From contig CAYJIM010000001.1 in assembly GCA_964370215.1 (NCBI GenBank), positions 124,001-188,000 of the forward strand: a stretch of DNA of 64,000 nt. Direction: 5' to 3'. Below the pieces are notes generated by a model, which was not told the origin of the DNA, searched no databases, and was given only the letters and a program-made list of their open reading frames with translations. The DNA is from Massiliimalia sp964370215 (GTDB lineage: Bacteria; Bacillota; Clostridia; Oscillospirales; Ruminococcaceae). This document shows, in pieces, positions 44,005 to 53,151 of this stretch (positions are counted from its first letter, which is position 1; every line of letters starts with the position of its first letter). A program made the position numbers and the translations under genes.

Positions 44005-44709
44005 TTATACGCCGCCAAATCGGCGATTTCGTTTGGCAAAAGTCTCTAGCGCTTTATCGAGATTTTTCTCGCTAAAATCAGGCCATAAAATGCCGTCCAT
44101 AAAGACATATTCGGCGTATGCCGCCTGCCAAATCATAAAGTTTGACAATCGATATTCGCCACTTGGGCGAATAATCAAATCCACATCCGGTTGATCTTTG
44201 GTGTAAAGATATTGTGAAAAGAGTGGTTCATCCAACTTAGATAAATTTTGTTTTCCTTGCTGTATATCATCATAGAGGTGTCTTACTGCATGCAAAATCT
44301 CATCACGACCACCGTAATTGATGGCAATGTTTAGATGCAATCCGGTAAATTCTTCACTTTTATGCTGTGACTGTACAACAAGTTCTTGGATTTCGGTATC
44401 AAACTTTGAAAGATCTCCGATAAATTGCAGTTTTACATTATCTTTGATAAAGCTGTCTACATCAAGCAAATACTCTCGAAACAATTCAATAATTGCACGC
44501 ACTTCTTCTTCAGGACGTTTCCAATTTTCGGTAGAAAACGCATATACCGTGAGGTACCTAATGCCCAAACGATTACAGTATTGGGTAATTGTGCGAAAAG
44601 TTTTTGCGCCAATACGATGACCGGCAGAGCGGGGCAAGCCCTTTAGCTTTGCCCATCTGCCGTTGCCATCCATGATAATGCCAATATGTTTTGGTAATAT
44701 CTTTTCCAT
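44005..44709 (-). CDS. uppS: Undecaprenyl diphosphate synthase
   Basis: UppS builds the C55 lipid carrier for cell-wall synthesis from farnesyl diphosphate and isopentenyl diphosphate. The 234-residue cis-prenyltransferase has the catalytic Asp in IIMDGNGRWAK near residue 13, the YAFSTENWKRP block near residue 70 and the C-terminal diphosphate-binding RPSGEYRLSNFMIWQ. The start overlaps the frr stop by one base (TAATG). The order pyrH-frr-uppS-cdsA-dxr-rseP is conserved in firmicutes. Confidence 0.97.
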   Translation of the reverse strand: MEKILPKHIGIIMDGNGRWAKLKGLPRSAGHRIGAKTFRTITQYCNRLGIRYLTVYAFSTENWKRPEEEVRAIIELFREYLLDVDSFIKDNVKLQFIGDLSKFDTEIQELVVQSQHKSEEFTGLHLNIAINYGGRDEILHAVRHLYDDIQQGKQNLSKLDEPLFSQYLYTKDQPDVDLIIRPSGEYRLSNFMIWQAAYAEYVFMDGILWPDFSEKNLDKALETFAKRNRRFGGV

Positions 44710-45263
44710 TAGATCTCCATCAATTCTTTTTCTTTGGCTTTCGCTTCATCATCTGCAACTTTACAGTATTTATCTGTCAAAGTTTGCACTTTCTTTTCGC
44801 CATCTTTCAAATCATCTTCAGTGATGGTAGCATCTTTTTTCAACGCTTTCAATTTGTCGTTTGCATCACGACGTACTGAACGGATGGCAACTTTACTTTC
44901 TTCTGCCATTTTATGGATTTCTTTTGCCAGTTCTTTTCTGCGTTCTTCGGTCAATTGTGGGAAGACCAAACGAATCACACGACCATCATTGGTCGGGTTG
45001 ATACCAATATCCGCAGTTTGAATTGCTTTTTCGATTTCTCTCAAAACAGAGCTGTCATATGGTTGGATGACAAGAATTCTTGCTTCCGATACCGAAACAG
45101 ATGCCATCGATTGAATTTGTGTTGGCACACCATAGTAGTCTACCATCACTTTGTCGAGTACAGCTGGATTCGCACGACCGGCGCGTACCGCTGCATATTC
45201 TCTTTGCAGCGATGTAATCGCCTTATCCATTTTTTCTTCTGTTCTTTTCAATACTTCTTTCAT
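44709..45263 (-). CDS. frr: Ribosome recycling factor
   Basis: It splits post-termination ribosomes together with EF-G. The 184-residue protein has the family features: the VRAGRANPAVLDKVMVDYYG domain near residue 27, QPYDSSVLREIEKAI near 70 and the long C-terminal helices with SVRRDANDKLK. The ATG follows AAAGGAG. It follows pyrH by 74 bases. Confidence 0.97.
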   Translation of the reverse strand: MKEVLKRTEEKMDKAITSLQREYAAVRAGRANPAVLDKVMVDYYGVPTQIQSMASVSVSEARILVIQPYDSSVLREIEKAIQTADIGINPTNDGRVIRLVFPQLTEERRKELAKEIHKMAEESKVAIRSVRRDANDKLKALKKDATITEDDLKDGEKKVQTLTDKYCKVADDEAKAKEKELMEI

Positions 45264-45337
45264 TACAGAGTCACTCCTTTTGTATCAATAAAGTTATTTT
45301 CTTTTCGCAGAATCAATCATCCAAAGGATCACTGGGG

Positions 45338-46045
45338 TTATACCGTCACCAATGTACCAACTGTTTTGCCGACACATGCTTCTACTATATTATTAGGGCA
45401 ATCTAAGTTAAATACCAAAATCGGGATGTCGTTGTCACGACACATGGATGCAGCCGTGCTATCCATCACTTGCAACCCTTTTTCCAGAATATCAGAGAAT
45501 GTCAAATGATCAAATTTCACTGCATCGTCAAATTTATGCGGATCTTTGTCATAAATCCCATCCACCATCGTTGCTTTGAAAATGATGTCTGCTTTAATTT
45601 CAGCCGCGCGCAATGTCGACGCTGTATCGGTAGAGAAAAATGGACTTCCTGTACCACAACCAAAAATAACAATGCGCCCCTTTTCCAAATGACGTACCGC
45701 TTTGTTTCTGATATATGGCTCGGCAACCTGCTGCATGGCAATTGCCGTTTGGACACGAACATCCGCCCCCATGCCTTCCAATACATCAGCAACCGCCAAC
45801 GCATTCATTGTGGTTCCGAGCATACCAATGTGATCCGCGCGGGTACGATCCATTGATCCACTGGAGCGACCGCGCCAAAAATTACCGCCTCCGACGACAA
45901 TTGCAATTTCTGCACCCAGATCTGCAGCTTCCTTGATACTTTTACAAATATTGTCTATGACATCAAAGTCAAGACCATATCTTTTTGTCCCCGAAAGCGC
46001 CTCACCACTTAATTTTAATAGTACTCGTTTATACTGTACTCCCAT
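45338..46045 (-). CDS. pyrH: UMP kinase
   Basis: PyrH phosphorylates UMP to UDP and is a hexameric amino-acid-kinase-fold enzyme. The 235-residue protein has VLLKLSGEALSG at the start, the VVGGGNFWRGR phosphate-binding loop near residue 50, DHIGMLGTTMNALA near residue 70 and the nucleotide-binding GTGSPFFSTDTAS near 133. The ATG follows AAGGAGG. It is the first gene of the eight-gene operon to polC, behind an extended -10 promoter. The tsf and rpsB genes that often precede it are not adjacent. Confidence 0.97.
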   Translation of the reverse strand: MGVQYKRVLLKLSGEALSGTKRYGLDFDVIDNICKSIKEAADLGAEIAIVVGGGNFWRGRSSGSMDRTRADHIGMLGTTMNALAVADVLEGMGADVRVQTAIAMQQVAEPYIRNKAVRHLEKGRIVIFGCGTGSPFFSTDTASTLRAAEIKADIIFKATMVDGIYDKDPHKFDDAVKFDHLTFSDILEKGLQVMDSTAASMCRDNDIPILVFNLDCPNNIVEACVGKTVGTLVTV

Positions 46046-46081
46046 ACAAGCACTCCTTCCTTGCCTTTACAAATCAAATAT

Positions 46082-46110
46082 AGTATACCACAATTGCGAC
46101 AGCTTGTAAA
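46082..46110 (-). promoter_or_regulatory. Sigma-A promoter of the pyrH-to-polC operon
   Basis: On the minus strand TTTACA (46105-46110) and TATACT (46082-46087) are separated by 17 bases. It lies about 37 bases upstream of pyrH. The rest of the 46046-46249 gap shows nothing else I can identify. Confidence 0.75.
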
Positions 46111-46249
46111 CTCAAATTTGCCGTTATTGATGATTCATTGTCAAAAATTCATCTCCCCTTTGTCAAGACTGTCTACGTCATTTCATTTACTTGCTTTTTG
46201 TACCGCCCTTGTTGTCATTTGAGGAAATTTTACATCTGTGAGCTCGTTA

Positions 46250-46293
46250 AAAAATAGAGCAGTGAACCTACAAAAGTTCACTGCTCTATTTTT
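46250..46293 (-). terminator. Terminator of the sulfatase-transporter operon
   Basis: A perfect 18-bp stem (46250-46267 with 46276-46293) has an 8-base loop and A/T-rich ends, and lies 8 bases after the transporter stop. Confidence 0.85.
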
Positions 46294-46301
46294 CTACGAT
46301 T

Positions 46302-47720
46302 TTAAAAAGGGCCGTAATTGATTGCAACCGCAACAATCATAAAGACAACAGCCAGTGTCACCTGCACCAATACCAATGGCAGAGCAAATTTGAACCATTT
46401 GGTAAAGGGGACTTTTGTGGTGCGCAGTACAATGAGCATAAATCCACAGGTTGGGAATACACAGTAGGTCAAGCCATCTCCTAAGTGAAAGGCCAGAACA
46501 CTGATTTGTTTGTTGATCCCTGCCAAATCCCCAATGGCGGACATGATGGGCATAGTGGCAATTGCTTGGCCCGAATTAGACGGCATAAAAATATTGATGA
46601 CAATTTGACTGAAAAACATCAGTATCGAGCTGACATATTGCGAAGCCGAACCAAAAAACTCCAGTGGAACCGTGAGCCAATAGACAATGGTATCTAAAAT
46701 CCCGCCAGCAGTCAATACCGCCGGAATGCTTGCCCCGAGACCGACAATGATGAGGATGAATCCCATTGATTTACACCCATCGCTAAAGGCCTCTACAAAT
46801 TTCTCTGTCGACAGTCCGCCCAATATCCCGATCGCAATGGAAACTGCAATGAACAAAGCGGCATAAGAGTATAGGCCGTTTTGAAACCACCCGAGTAAGG
46901 AAGAAAGTACGATGACTAAAATGGTAGCGAGGTAGACAATACCAGTTAAAATATGGCGTATCGTTGGCTTTGGTAAAGAAGCCACTTCCAAAGAAAAACT
47001 ACTATAATCTTCTTCTAAGACATAACTATGCTGTGGGTTTGTACGTACTTTTTTTGCATAGCGAATGACAAAAAACACAGCGCACACCGTCATAACCACA
47101 AAGATCACTGCACGAAAAGCCAAGCCGGAATAGGCAGGTAATCCAACGATTGATTGTGCAACGCCAACGGTAAACGGCGACACGGTAGAAGCGCCATATC
47201 CTGCACTGACCCCTGCCAAAACAATCGCAGCAGCTACCAAGGCATCCATGCGCATGGCAATACAAAGACCAACCAATGCCGGCAAAATTGCAAAGCTTTC
47301 CGAAGCAAACCCCATGGTAGAGGCTAGAAACGAGATGAGGGCGGTTAAAAATCCGACAACAAAATATCCGTTTCCGGTTTGCTTTCGAATAAAGGAAGCG
47401 ATCAAGGCATCGATGGTGCCGGTGGCACGCAATACACTCATACAACCACCAATGACCAATAGGTAAACACAGAGTGCGGCACTATTTGCGACACTTTGTG
47501 GAATGATGGTTAGCATTTCAAATGGATCGACAGGTGTACTAGGCGATTGGGTATAAGAACCAGCAATGACGGTAACATTGCCCGTCACCTCATCGGTCAC
47601 TCGTTCAAAAGTCCCTCCCGGTATTATCCATGTAAGCACCATAGAAAGGACTACTACAAAAAAGAGAATGACAACTTCATTGGGCATTTTGCGTTTCTTT
47701 TTTTGTATTTCTTGCGTCAT
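46302..47720 (-). CDS. YfcC-family (DcuC/AbgT-like) membrane transporter
   Basis: This 472-residue polytopic protein has about 12 hydrophobic helices and the family features of YfcC-type ion transporters. These include the N-terminal WIIPGGTFERV segment after the first helix, SFLASTMGFASESFAILPAL near residue 130, and the conserved PSNSGQAIATMPIM near residue 390. The family is annotated mainly by similarity to C4-dicarboxylate and aminobenzoyl-glutamate carriers. True substrates are mostly unknown. It lies 28 bases after a sulfatase that lacks a signal peptide and shares its promoter. I infer that it imports the sulfatase substrate, such as a sulfated small organic acid, or exports a product. 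Confidence 0.82.
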   Translation of the reverse strand: MTQEIQKKKRKMPNEVVILFFVVVLSMVLTWIIPGGTFERVTDEVTGNVTVIAGSYTQSPSTPVDPFEMLTIIPQSVANSAALCVYLLVIGGCMSVLRATGTIDALIASFIRKQTGNGYFVVGFLTALISFLASTMGFASESFAILPALVGLCIAMRMDALVAAAIVLAGVSAGYGASTVSPFTVGVAQSIVGLPAYSGLAFRAVIFVVMTVCAVFFVIRYAKKVRTNPQHSYVLEEDYSSFSLEVASLPKPTIRHILTGIVYLATILVIVLSSLLGWFQNGLYSYAALFIAVSIAIGILGGLSTEKFVEAFSDGCKSMGFILIIVGLGASIPAVLTAGGILDTIVYWLTVPLEFFGSASQYVSSILMFFSQIVINIFMPSNSGQAIATMPIMSAIGDLAGINKQISVLAFHLGDGLTYCVFPTCGFMLIVLRTTKVPFTKWFKFALPLVLVQVTLAVVFMIVAVAINYGPF

Positions 47721-47748
47721 CTTAAAACCTCACTTTACTGTTTTGGAT

Positions 47749-49320
47749 TTATGAAAAATCAGCCTGTGGCCAGTATTTAGGGGTAAAATTTTTCTGCGGT
47801 ACCCCTTGCGTCTGTCTCCCCTTTTCAATGATGCGTTTGAGTTCCGTCATCATCGGTTGGGCAATATTCGGATAGACATGAAATAAATTTTCTTGCTCAC
47901 CAATGTCTTTTGACAAATCGTATAGTTGAAAATCTGGTTTGTAATTCGGCTCTAGCATGAAGTGCTTGATGAGATCAATATTCATGCCATCTTGTTCACA
48001 GCAGAGCAATTTGTAGCTTCCTTTGATCAATCCGAGATACCCATAAGAGGAGTTGCAGACAGTTGCTGTCCGACCACTCTTCCCCGTTTCAAACCATAAC
48101 GGTGTGAGATCAAAGGAATCCTCCCCTGTTTCATCGTCCAAGGTGACATCAAATAACGTTGCAAAGGTGCGTAAAAAATCACTTTGGCAAATGGTATCTT
48201 GGCATACACTACCTGCTCGAATCCTGTTTGGATATTGGATGGCAGTTGGCACACGATGCCCACCTTCATACATAGACGATTTGTGTCCACGGAAATGATA
48301 GCTGGGATTGTGTCCTCGTTCTGTTAAATAGGGATAATCTGCTGCCGGCGAACAGCCATTGTCACTGGTAAAAATAAAGATGGTGTCTTCAAACAATCCT
48401 TTTTCTTTGAGCTTTTCTGTGATTTGTCCTACATAATCATCCGTTTGCAATACAAAATCGGCATAGGAATTCAATCCAGATTTCCCTTTAAACCGTGCAT
48501 TTGGTAAAAAGGGAGAGTGTACCGCCATGGTTGGGTAATAGAGAAAAAAGGGCTGTTTCTCTTCACTGTATTCGTCTAGTAAATGTAACACTTTTTCTTG
48601 CATCATGTCTGACACTGCTGCCGGATCAAAACTTGCTACACTAGGTCCGTATTCCCATTTTTCATTATCGGTCGGAGAAAAACGATTGAACGGTTGCACT
48701 CCTGATGTCGTTGTTGGTGGTGTCACTACACGATCATTTTCAATATAGAGATAGGGTGGTTGATCCAAACTTGCAGGCATACCGAAAAAGTATTCAAAGC
48801 CATATTGATTAGGGCCGAAACGAATTGGTTTTTGATAATCCACATCAAGACCTGCTACCTTGTTGGACAATAGCTCAATCCACGGAAAAAATTCTTCTCT
48901 ACCCACACGTAAACGATAGTCATACTGTCCCTCATCCACACCAAAATCAGCAGGGTGTGGATTCTCTTTCAATTGCCAGTCCAGCCCCAAGTGCCATTTT
49001 CCTATACAAGCAGTTCGATATCCCTGATCTTGAAACAACTTGGGCAGTGTTTTGCGATTATGTTCAATCAAGGTAAAGCTATCTCCTGTAAGCACCGAAC
49101 ATTTCATGCGTGATCGAAAATTGTAGCGACCGGTCATCAGTCCATATCGCGCAGGAGAACAAAGAGGTGAAGTTGAATGTGCATCGGTAAACTTCATCCC
49201 ATTTGCACAGAGCTTGTCAATATGTTTGGTATTAATCTTGCTGTTTTCATTAAATGCCGAGATGTCACCATACCCCAAATCATCAATCAGCATCAAAATC
49301 ACATTGGGCTTTTTCTTCAT
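47749..49320 (-). CDS. Sulfatase, Cys-type, probably cytoplasmic
   Basis: The 523-residue protein is a member of the alkaline phosphatase/sulfatase superfamily that hydrolyses sulfate esters. The metal-binding pair is in MLIDDLGYGDI (residues 13-14). The sulfatase signature CSPARYGLMTGR has Cys54 as the residue converted to formylglycine. Further metal and substrate residues lie in FTSDNGCSP near 315. In anaerobes the conversion needs a radical SAM maturase (anSME), which I do not see in this window. No signal peptide is present, so it should act in the cytosol, with the transporter gene downstream supplying substrate. The substrate cannot be named. Confidence 0.9.
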   Translation of the reverse strand: MKKKPNVILMLIDDLGYGDISAFNENSKINTKHIDKLCANGMKFTDAHSTSPLCSPARYGLMTGRYNFRSRMKCSVLTGDSFTLIEHNRKTLPKLFQDQGYRTACIGKWHLGLDWQLKENPHPADFGVDEGQYDYRLRVGREEFFPWIELLSNKVAGLDVDYQKPIRFGPNQYGFEYFFGMPASLDQPPYLYIENDRVVTPPTTTSGVQPFNRFSPTDNEKWEYGPSVASFDPAAVSDMMQEKVLHLLDEYSEEKQPFFLYYPTMAVHSPFLPNARFKGKSGLNSYADFVLQTDDYVGQITEKLKEKGLFEDTIFIFTSDNGCSPAADYPYLTERGHNPSYHFRGHKSSMYEGGHRVPTAIQYPNRIRAGSVCQDTICQSDFLRTFATLFDVTLDDETGEDSFDLTPLWFETGKSGRTATVCNSSYGYLGLIKGSYKLLCCEQDGMNIDLIKHFMLEPNYKPDFQLYDLSKDIGEQENLFHVYPNIAQPMMTELKRIIEKGRQTQGVPQKNFTPKYWPQADFS

Positions 49321-49356
49321 ACTATTCCCCTTTCTCTACCTTTCGCACTATTAGTT

Positions 49357-49385
49357 ATTATAAACAAGTTGCTTCCTTTTGTAAA
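49357..49385 (-). promoter_or_regulatory. Sigma-A promoter of the sulfatase-transporter operon
   Basis: On the minus strand TTTACA (49380-49385) and a consensus TATAAT (49357-49362) are separated by 17 bases, about 36 bases upstream of the sulfatase start. Confidence 0.75.
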
Positions 49386-49429
49386 GTAGGCACCCAAACG
49401 TACTATAGGTTCCAAAAGGAAACCATTAT

Positions 49430-50716
49430 CTACTCTTCAGGCGTATCTAAAAGTGCTACATTTTTCAACCGGCGATTGATGGCATTGGTTCGAGTTCCGA
49501 CCAAGCGATCCAGTTCATCGGATGCTTGTCTCATGCGATTTTGTGTTTTTTCAAGCACATCGCCAAATTTTGAAAACTCTTGCTTGACCCCTTCCAAGAC
49601 AGACCAGACTTCTCCCGATCGCTTTTGAATGGCAAGAGTTTGAAATCCCATTTGCAAGCTGTTGAGTAACGCAGCCATTGTTGTGGGGCCTGCAATGTTG
49701 ATTTTTTCCTTTTGTAATTGCTCCACCATCCCTCGACGCACCACCTCCGCGTACAGCCCTTCCGTCGGCAAAAACAAAATGGCAAACTCTGTAGTATGCG
49801 GCACATCAATATACTTATTCTTAATATCTTTTGCAAATGTCTTAATTCTGCTTGTCAACACCTTTGCTGCCGCTTCTACCTGTACTTGATCCGCTGTGTC
49901 ATAAGCATCTAACAAGGATTGATACGCATCCAATGGGAATTTTGCATCAATGGGTAAATAGACGACATGATCCTGTTCACCCGGCAACTTCACCGCAAAT
50001 TCCACACGATCTTTGGATCCTTTCTTTGTGATGACATTGGTGTCGTACTGATCGGGGTGTAATATATCTTCCAGAATGGCTCCTAATTGCACCTCCCCAA
50101 GGATGCCTCTGGTTTTGACGTTGCCCAGCACCCTTTTCAAGTCATCTACGCCATTGGACAGCTTTTGCATCTCACCAAGGGATTTATAAACTTCTTCCAA
50201 TCTCTTACTTACCAACTCAAAACTCTTACTGATACGCTCTTCTAATGTCTTTTGTAATTTTTCATCGACAGTTGCACGCATTTCATCTAATTTTTTCTCA
50301 TTGCTCTGCTGCATATCAGTAATCTTTTTCTCTACTGTTTCACGCATGAGGTAAAGTTGTTCTTCGTTGGTCTTTTGTAACGTAGCAAAGCGCTGATCCA
50401 AAGAATTCGACATGTCAGTGACTGTTTTACGTAATGTAGAAATAGTTTGTCTTGTCGACTCAGAAAAATCACGCCAACGTTTTTCTTCCATATCTGCGAC
50501 CTGTAGCTGTGCATCCTTTTGTATTTGGCTTTGTAGCTGTAATTGGCTTTGCAAAAACTGTATTGTATCACGACTGGACTGTTCTACACGCTGCTCCAGT
50601 TGCGCCATTGCTTGTTGTTCTTTTGTATCACTCTTATATTTTAATAATCGCATCAATAAAACTACCTGTAAGATTACTGCGACGATGAGGAAAGCCAATA
50701 ATATGTACTCCATCAT
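49430..50716 (-). CDS. rmuC: RmuC family DNA recombination protein
   Basis: RmuC-family proteins are nuclease-fold proteins that limit recombination at inverted repeats. The exact activity is unsettled. The 428-residue protein has an N-terminal membrane helix (residues 3-25), a long coiled coil (about 35-190) and a C-terminal PD-(D/E)XK-like domain. That domain contains GILGEVQLGAILEDIL near 205, VEFAVKLPG and YLPIDAKFPLDAY near 255. The start at 50716 places the helix at the N terminus. A longer frame upstream has no ribosome site and runs through the promoter. It is transcribed divergently from the MazG-like gene. Confidence 0.92.
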   Translation of the reverse strand: MMEYILLAFLIVAVILQVVLLMRLLKYKSDTKEQQAMAQLEQRVEQSSRDTIQFLQSQLQLQSQIQKDAQLQVADMEEKRWRDFSESTRQTISTLRKTVTDMSNSLDQRFATLQKTNEEQLYLMRETVEKKITDMQQSNEKKLDEMRATVDEKLQKTLEERISKSFELVSKRLEEVYKSLGEMQKLSNGVDDLKRVLGNVKTRGILGEVQLGAILEDILHPDQYDTNVITKKGSKDRVEFAVKLPGEQDHVVYLPIDAKFPLDAYQSLLDAYDTADQVQVEAAAKVLTSRIKTFAKDIKNKYIDVPHTTEFAILFLPTEGLYAEVVRRGMVEQLQKEKINIAGPTTMAALLNSLQMGFQTLAIQKRSGEVWSVLEGVKQEFSKFGDVLEKTQNRMRQASDELDRLVGTRTNAINRRLKNVALLDTPEE

Positions 50717-50760
50717 TTTTTGCACACCCTTTTCTTTAGAATTCAACCTATATTCTCTAT

Positions 50761-50790
50761 ATTGTAGCACAAATAGCAGAAAAATAGCAA
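50761..50790 (-). promoter_or_regulatory. Promoter for rmuC
   Basis: On the minus strand TTGCTA (50785-50790) and TACAAT (50761-50766) are separated by 18 bases. It lies about 45 bases upstream of the chosen start. Confidence 0.55.
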
Positions 50791-50840
50791 CTATTTTAAA
50801 ATATACTTTTTTTGTGCAATTCAATTACAAGAACAAATCT

Positions 50841-50868
50841 TTGAAAAACAATTGTTTTATGTTATACT
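50841..50868 (+). promoter_or_regulatory. Promoter for the MazG-like gene
   Basis: TTGAAA (50841-50846) and TATACT (50863-50868) are separated by 16 bases. The ATG is 45 bases downstream. Confidence 0.6.
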
Positions 50869-50912
50869 ATCTTTAAAATAATTATTTTCTCTTATCATGG
50901 AAGGTGACGTAT

Positions 50913-51221
50913 ATGAAAGAAATTACGATAGAATACCTGCAACAATATATCAAAGCAAAGGACCATAACCCTGAACATATTGCGCATTATTTTTTCAAAC
51001 TCTCAGAAGAGGTTGGAGAGCTTTCTACCGCTATGCGTAAAAATCTGCGTAAAAGCACACCTGATGGCATCAAGAATACCATTGATGAAGAACTTTGGGA
51101 TGTCATTTATTATGCTATTGCAATTGCCAATTGTTATGGCATTGATCTTTCCGAAGCGATTGTACAGAAAGAGGCAATCAACAATGTGAAGTATCAAACA
51201 GATATGACATTTGGCGATTAA
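50913..51221 (+). CDS. MazG-like nucleotide pyrophosphohydrolase
   Basis: A 102-residue all-alpha protein with the MazG/NTP-PPase metal-binding pattern. It has FKLSEEVGELSTAM near residue 30 (the EExxE motif) and IDEELWDVIYYAIAIANCYG near residue 60 (the ExxD motif). Such single-domain proteins cleave non-canonical or excess nucleoside triphosphates. The substrate is not predictable here. I start at the ATG at 50913, six bases after AAGGTG. A GTG nine bases upstream would overlap that ribosome site. It is monocistronic, between its own promoter and a 19-bp-stem terminator. Confidence 0.88.
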   Translation: MKEITIEYLQQYIKAKDHNPEHIAHYFFKLSEEVGELSTAMRKNLRKSTPDGIKNTIDEELWDVIYYAIAIANCYGIDLSEAIVQKEAINNVKYQTDMTFGD

Positions 51222-51234
51222 GTTTGATTTATTG

Positions 51235-51279
51235 CTGAAAAGTGGAGATGAGTCTTTAATACTCATCTCCACTTTTCAG
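51235..51279. terminator. Bidirectional terminator
   Basis: A perfect 19-bp stem (51235-51253 with 51261-51279) has a 7-base loop and lies between two convergent genes. Both flanks carry A/T tracts inside the stem ends. Confidence 0.85.
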
Positions 51280-51285
51280 TCCATT

Positions 51286-52377
51286 TTAAATTGTAAGCCG
51301 ACGATTACGGGCGGTAATCATCCATTCGTCGATGACTTCGCCATCGTTTACAATGACAGCACTGGGATACAGCGCAACAGTCGGGCAAATATGGGTCGGA
51401 ATGACTGTCAACATTGTGCCGATGGCAGGCACCTGCTCCTCTGCAACGGAAAACACCCAATGTTCTTCACTGTGAATTTGAGATACTGCTTGCGGTAGTT
51501 CGACAATGGTTCCACGCACCCCAGCAGGATCAGCGGAAATTCCTTTATACCCCAAATCAAGGGTGAACAACCCCTTGCCCGGATGACTGACCACACGGGT
51601 CCATATCGCCGCTGCCGGTGTAAATGCCAAATCGTCAAATTTGCTTTGATACCCAAAGTCATACAAGACCGTCGTGCCCGGTGAAAGTGCTGCATTTATC
51701 CGCTCTGCATGATAGGGAAAAGTTGGTGTTCCTCCCATCACAAGCAGTGGCAATGCGCAAGGACTTTTTGTGACAATTTCATCGATGTCTCGATAAATTT
51801 TCGCTACTTCCTCTATACGCTGTGCCGCACTTGGCATAGAAAGATGTCCGTCATAGCAATGCAAACCACATAGTTCAATCCCTGTTAAAGAAATTGCTTC
51901 TTGCAAAAAGGGCAATACCTGCTCTAAAGCAATACCGGTACGGTGATTGCCTACATCGACATCCAATAGAACAGAAACACAAATCCCCTCTTTTATTGCA
52001 ATGGTTGAAAGATGTGTCAATTGACCAAGATCATCCGCAAGGGCATAGCAGTGGGTATTTGGATAAGCTTTGATCAGTTGCACCATACGCATACAACTGG
52101 GCCCAACGAGTGGATAAGCAAGAATCAGTTTTTCTGCACCGGCTATGGCCGTCATTTCAGCCTCTGCGAAGGTCGCACACTTGAACTGTTTCATGCCACA
52201 GGACAGAAGTAACTTTAACACCTCGGCACACTTGTGCGTTTTGACATGCGACCAAATTCGTGTGGGGTCCTCAGCGACACGCACCATCTCTTGCAGGTTT
52301 TGCTGGATTACCCTTTTGTCAAAAACCAATATCGGTGTGTGTAGCTGCTCCTTTTCTTGTGTTTGTTGCAACGACAT
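51286..52377 (-). CDS. DSD1/D-threonine aldolase family PLP enzyme (probable D-serine or D-threonine lyase)
   Basis: The 363-residue protein has the fold-type III alanine-racemase N-terminal barrel. The PLP lysine lies in HVKTHK near residue 48, and a C-terminal beta domain follows. The C-terminal segment PTHICPTVALYP has a His-x-Cys pair like the metal site of eukaryotic-type D-serine dehydratases. Members either dehydrate D-serine/D-threonine or cleave D-3-hydroxy amino acids. The substrate cannot be settled from sequence. It follows ridA by 30 bases, and RidA removes the reactive enamine that serine/threonine dehydratases release. That partnership favours the dehydratase reading. A D-aminoacylase is encoded divergently. 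Confidence 0.85.
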   Translation of the reverse strand: MSLQQTQEKEQLHTPILVFDKRVIQQNLQEMVRVAEDPTRIWSHVKTHKCAEVLKLLLSCGMKQFKCATFAEAEMTAIAGAEKLILAYPLVGPSCMRMVQLIKAYPNTHCYALADDLGQLTHLSTIAIKEGICVSVLLDVDVGNHRTGIALEQVLPFLQEAISLTGIELCGLHCYDGHLSMPSAAQRIEEVAKIYRDIDEIVTKSPCALPLLVMGGTPTFPYHAERINAALSPGTTVLYDFGYQSKFDDLAFTPAAAIWTRVVSHPGKGLFTLDLGYKGISADPAGVRGTIVELPQAVSQIHSEEHWVFSVAEEQVPAIGTMLTVIPTHICPTVALYPSAVIVNDGEVIDEWMITARNRRLTI

Positions 52378-52407
52378 CTTCTCCGCCTCTTCTCTTATTG
52401 CATTTCT

Positions 52408-52887
52408 TTATCCCAAATATTCTTCTTTCAATTCTACAATCAATTCAATTTCAACAGGAATGTTACCCGGCAATGCGTTGGTGCCAATCGCACTCCGCGC
52501 ACACAGTCCCACTTCTTCTCCGAAAATATCTACCAACAGTTGAGATGCTCCATTGGCTACCTGTGGTTGTTCATAAAATGTATCTGTGCAAGCAACCAAG
52601 CACAGCATTTTCACAACACGTTTGATATTGGATAGATCACCGATTTGTGCTTGTAACCCAGCCAATAAATTTAACACACAACGTCTTGCCGCTTCCTGTC
52701 CTTCCTCTACAGTATATTCTCTGCCAAGTTTACCGGCATAGGCCATTTCTCCTACAATGTTCGGCCCACAGCCAGAGGAGAAGCACAGGTTTTGACCAAA
52801 TTCCCTTACTGGAGAATAAATCCCCCCTTTTGCAGGTGGGTTTGGCAGTGTTAGCTGATATTGTTGCAACGCTTTTTCTAAATTCAT
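52408..52887 (-). CDS. RidA family reactive enamine/imine deaminase
   Basis: RidA-type proteins hydrolyse 2-aminoacrylate and related imines to keto acids and ammonia, protecting PLP enzymes. The 159-residue protein is longer than the usual 125-130. The typical C-terminal block ARSAIGTNALPGNIPVEIEL holds the substrate-binding Arg, so activity is plausible. The extra length is at the N terminus, as in the plant-type or TIGR-type subgroups with less clear function. The ATG follows GGAGGAA. It is first in a two-gene operon with the PLP enzyme, behind a promoter at 52932-52959. Confidence 0.88.
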   Translation of the reverse strand: MNLEKALQQYQLTLPNPPAKGGIYSPVREFGQNLCFSSGCGPNIVGEMAYAGKLGREYTVEEGQEAARRCVLNLLAGLQAQIGDLSNIKRVVKMLCLVACTDTFYEQPQVANGASQLLVDIFGEEVGLCARSAIGTNALPGNIPVEIELIVELKEEYLG

Positions 52888-52931
52888 TTTCTATTCCTCC
52901 AATTTTTAAAGTACCATAATAAGACAATTTG

Positions 52932-52959
52932 ATTATACCATATTGTTATCCAGTTGCAA
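52932..52959 (-). promoter_or_regulatory. Promoter for ridA and the PLP enzyme
   Basis: On the minus strand TTGCAA (52954-52959) and TATAAT (52932-52937) are separated by 16 bases, with an extended -10 TG. It is about 45 bases upstream of ridA. Confidence 0.7.
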
Positions 52960-53058
52960 GTATTATTTAAAATAAAACAATATTTTTGCTATTTTTCATG
53001 TAATTCATATAAGTTTAGACTGAAAAGTATACCTATCCTGCAAAGTGTTCCTTTCTTA

Positions 53059-53087
53059 TTTACAGGTTGAAATTTTTCTGTTATGAT
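53059..53087 (+). promoter_or_regulatory. Promoter for the D-aminoacylase gene
   Basis: TTTACA (53059-53064) and TATGAT (53082-53087) are separated by 17 bases, with TG one base before the -10. About 100 bases separate the two divergent -35 boxes, enough for a shared regulator site. No clear palindrome was seen. Confidence 0.65.
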
Positions 53088-53151
53088 AAACTTAATTTAT
53101 CTCCCTCACTGTTTTATTAAGTATGATCGATGATGAGAAAGGAAGGTACGG

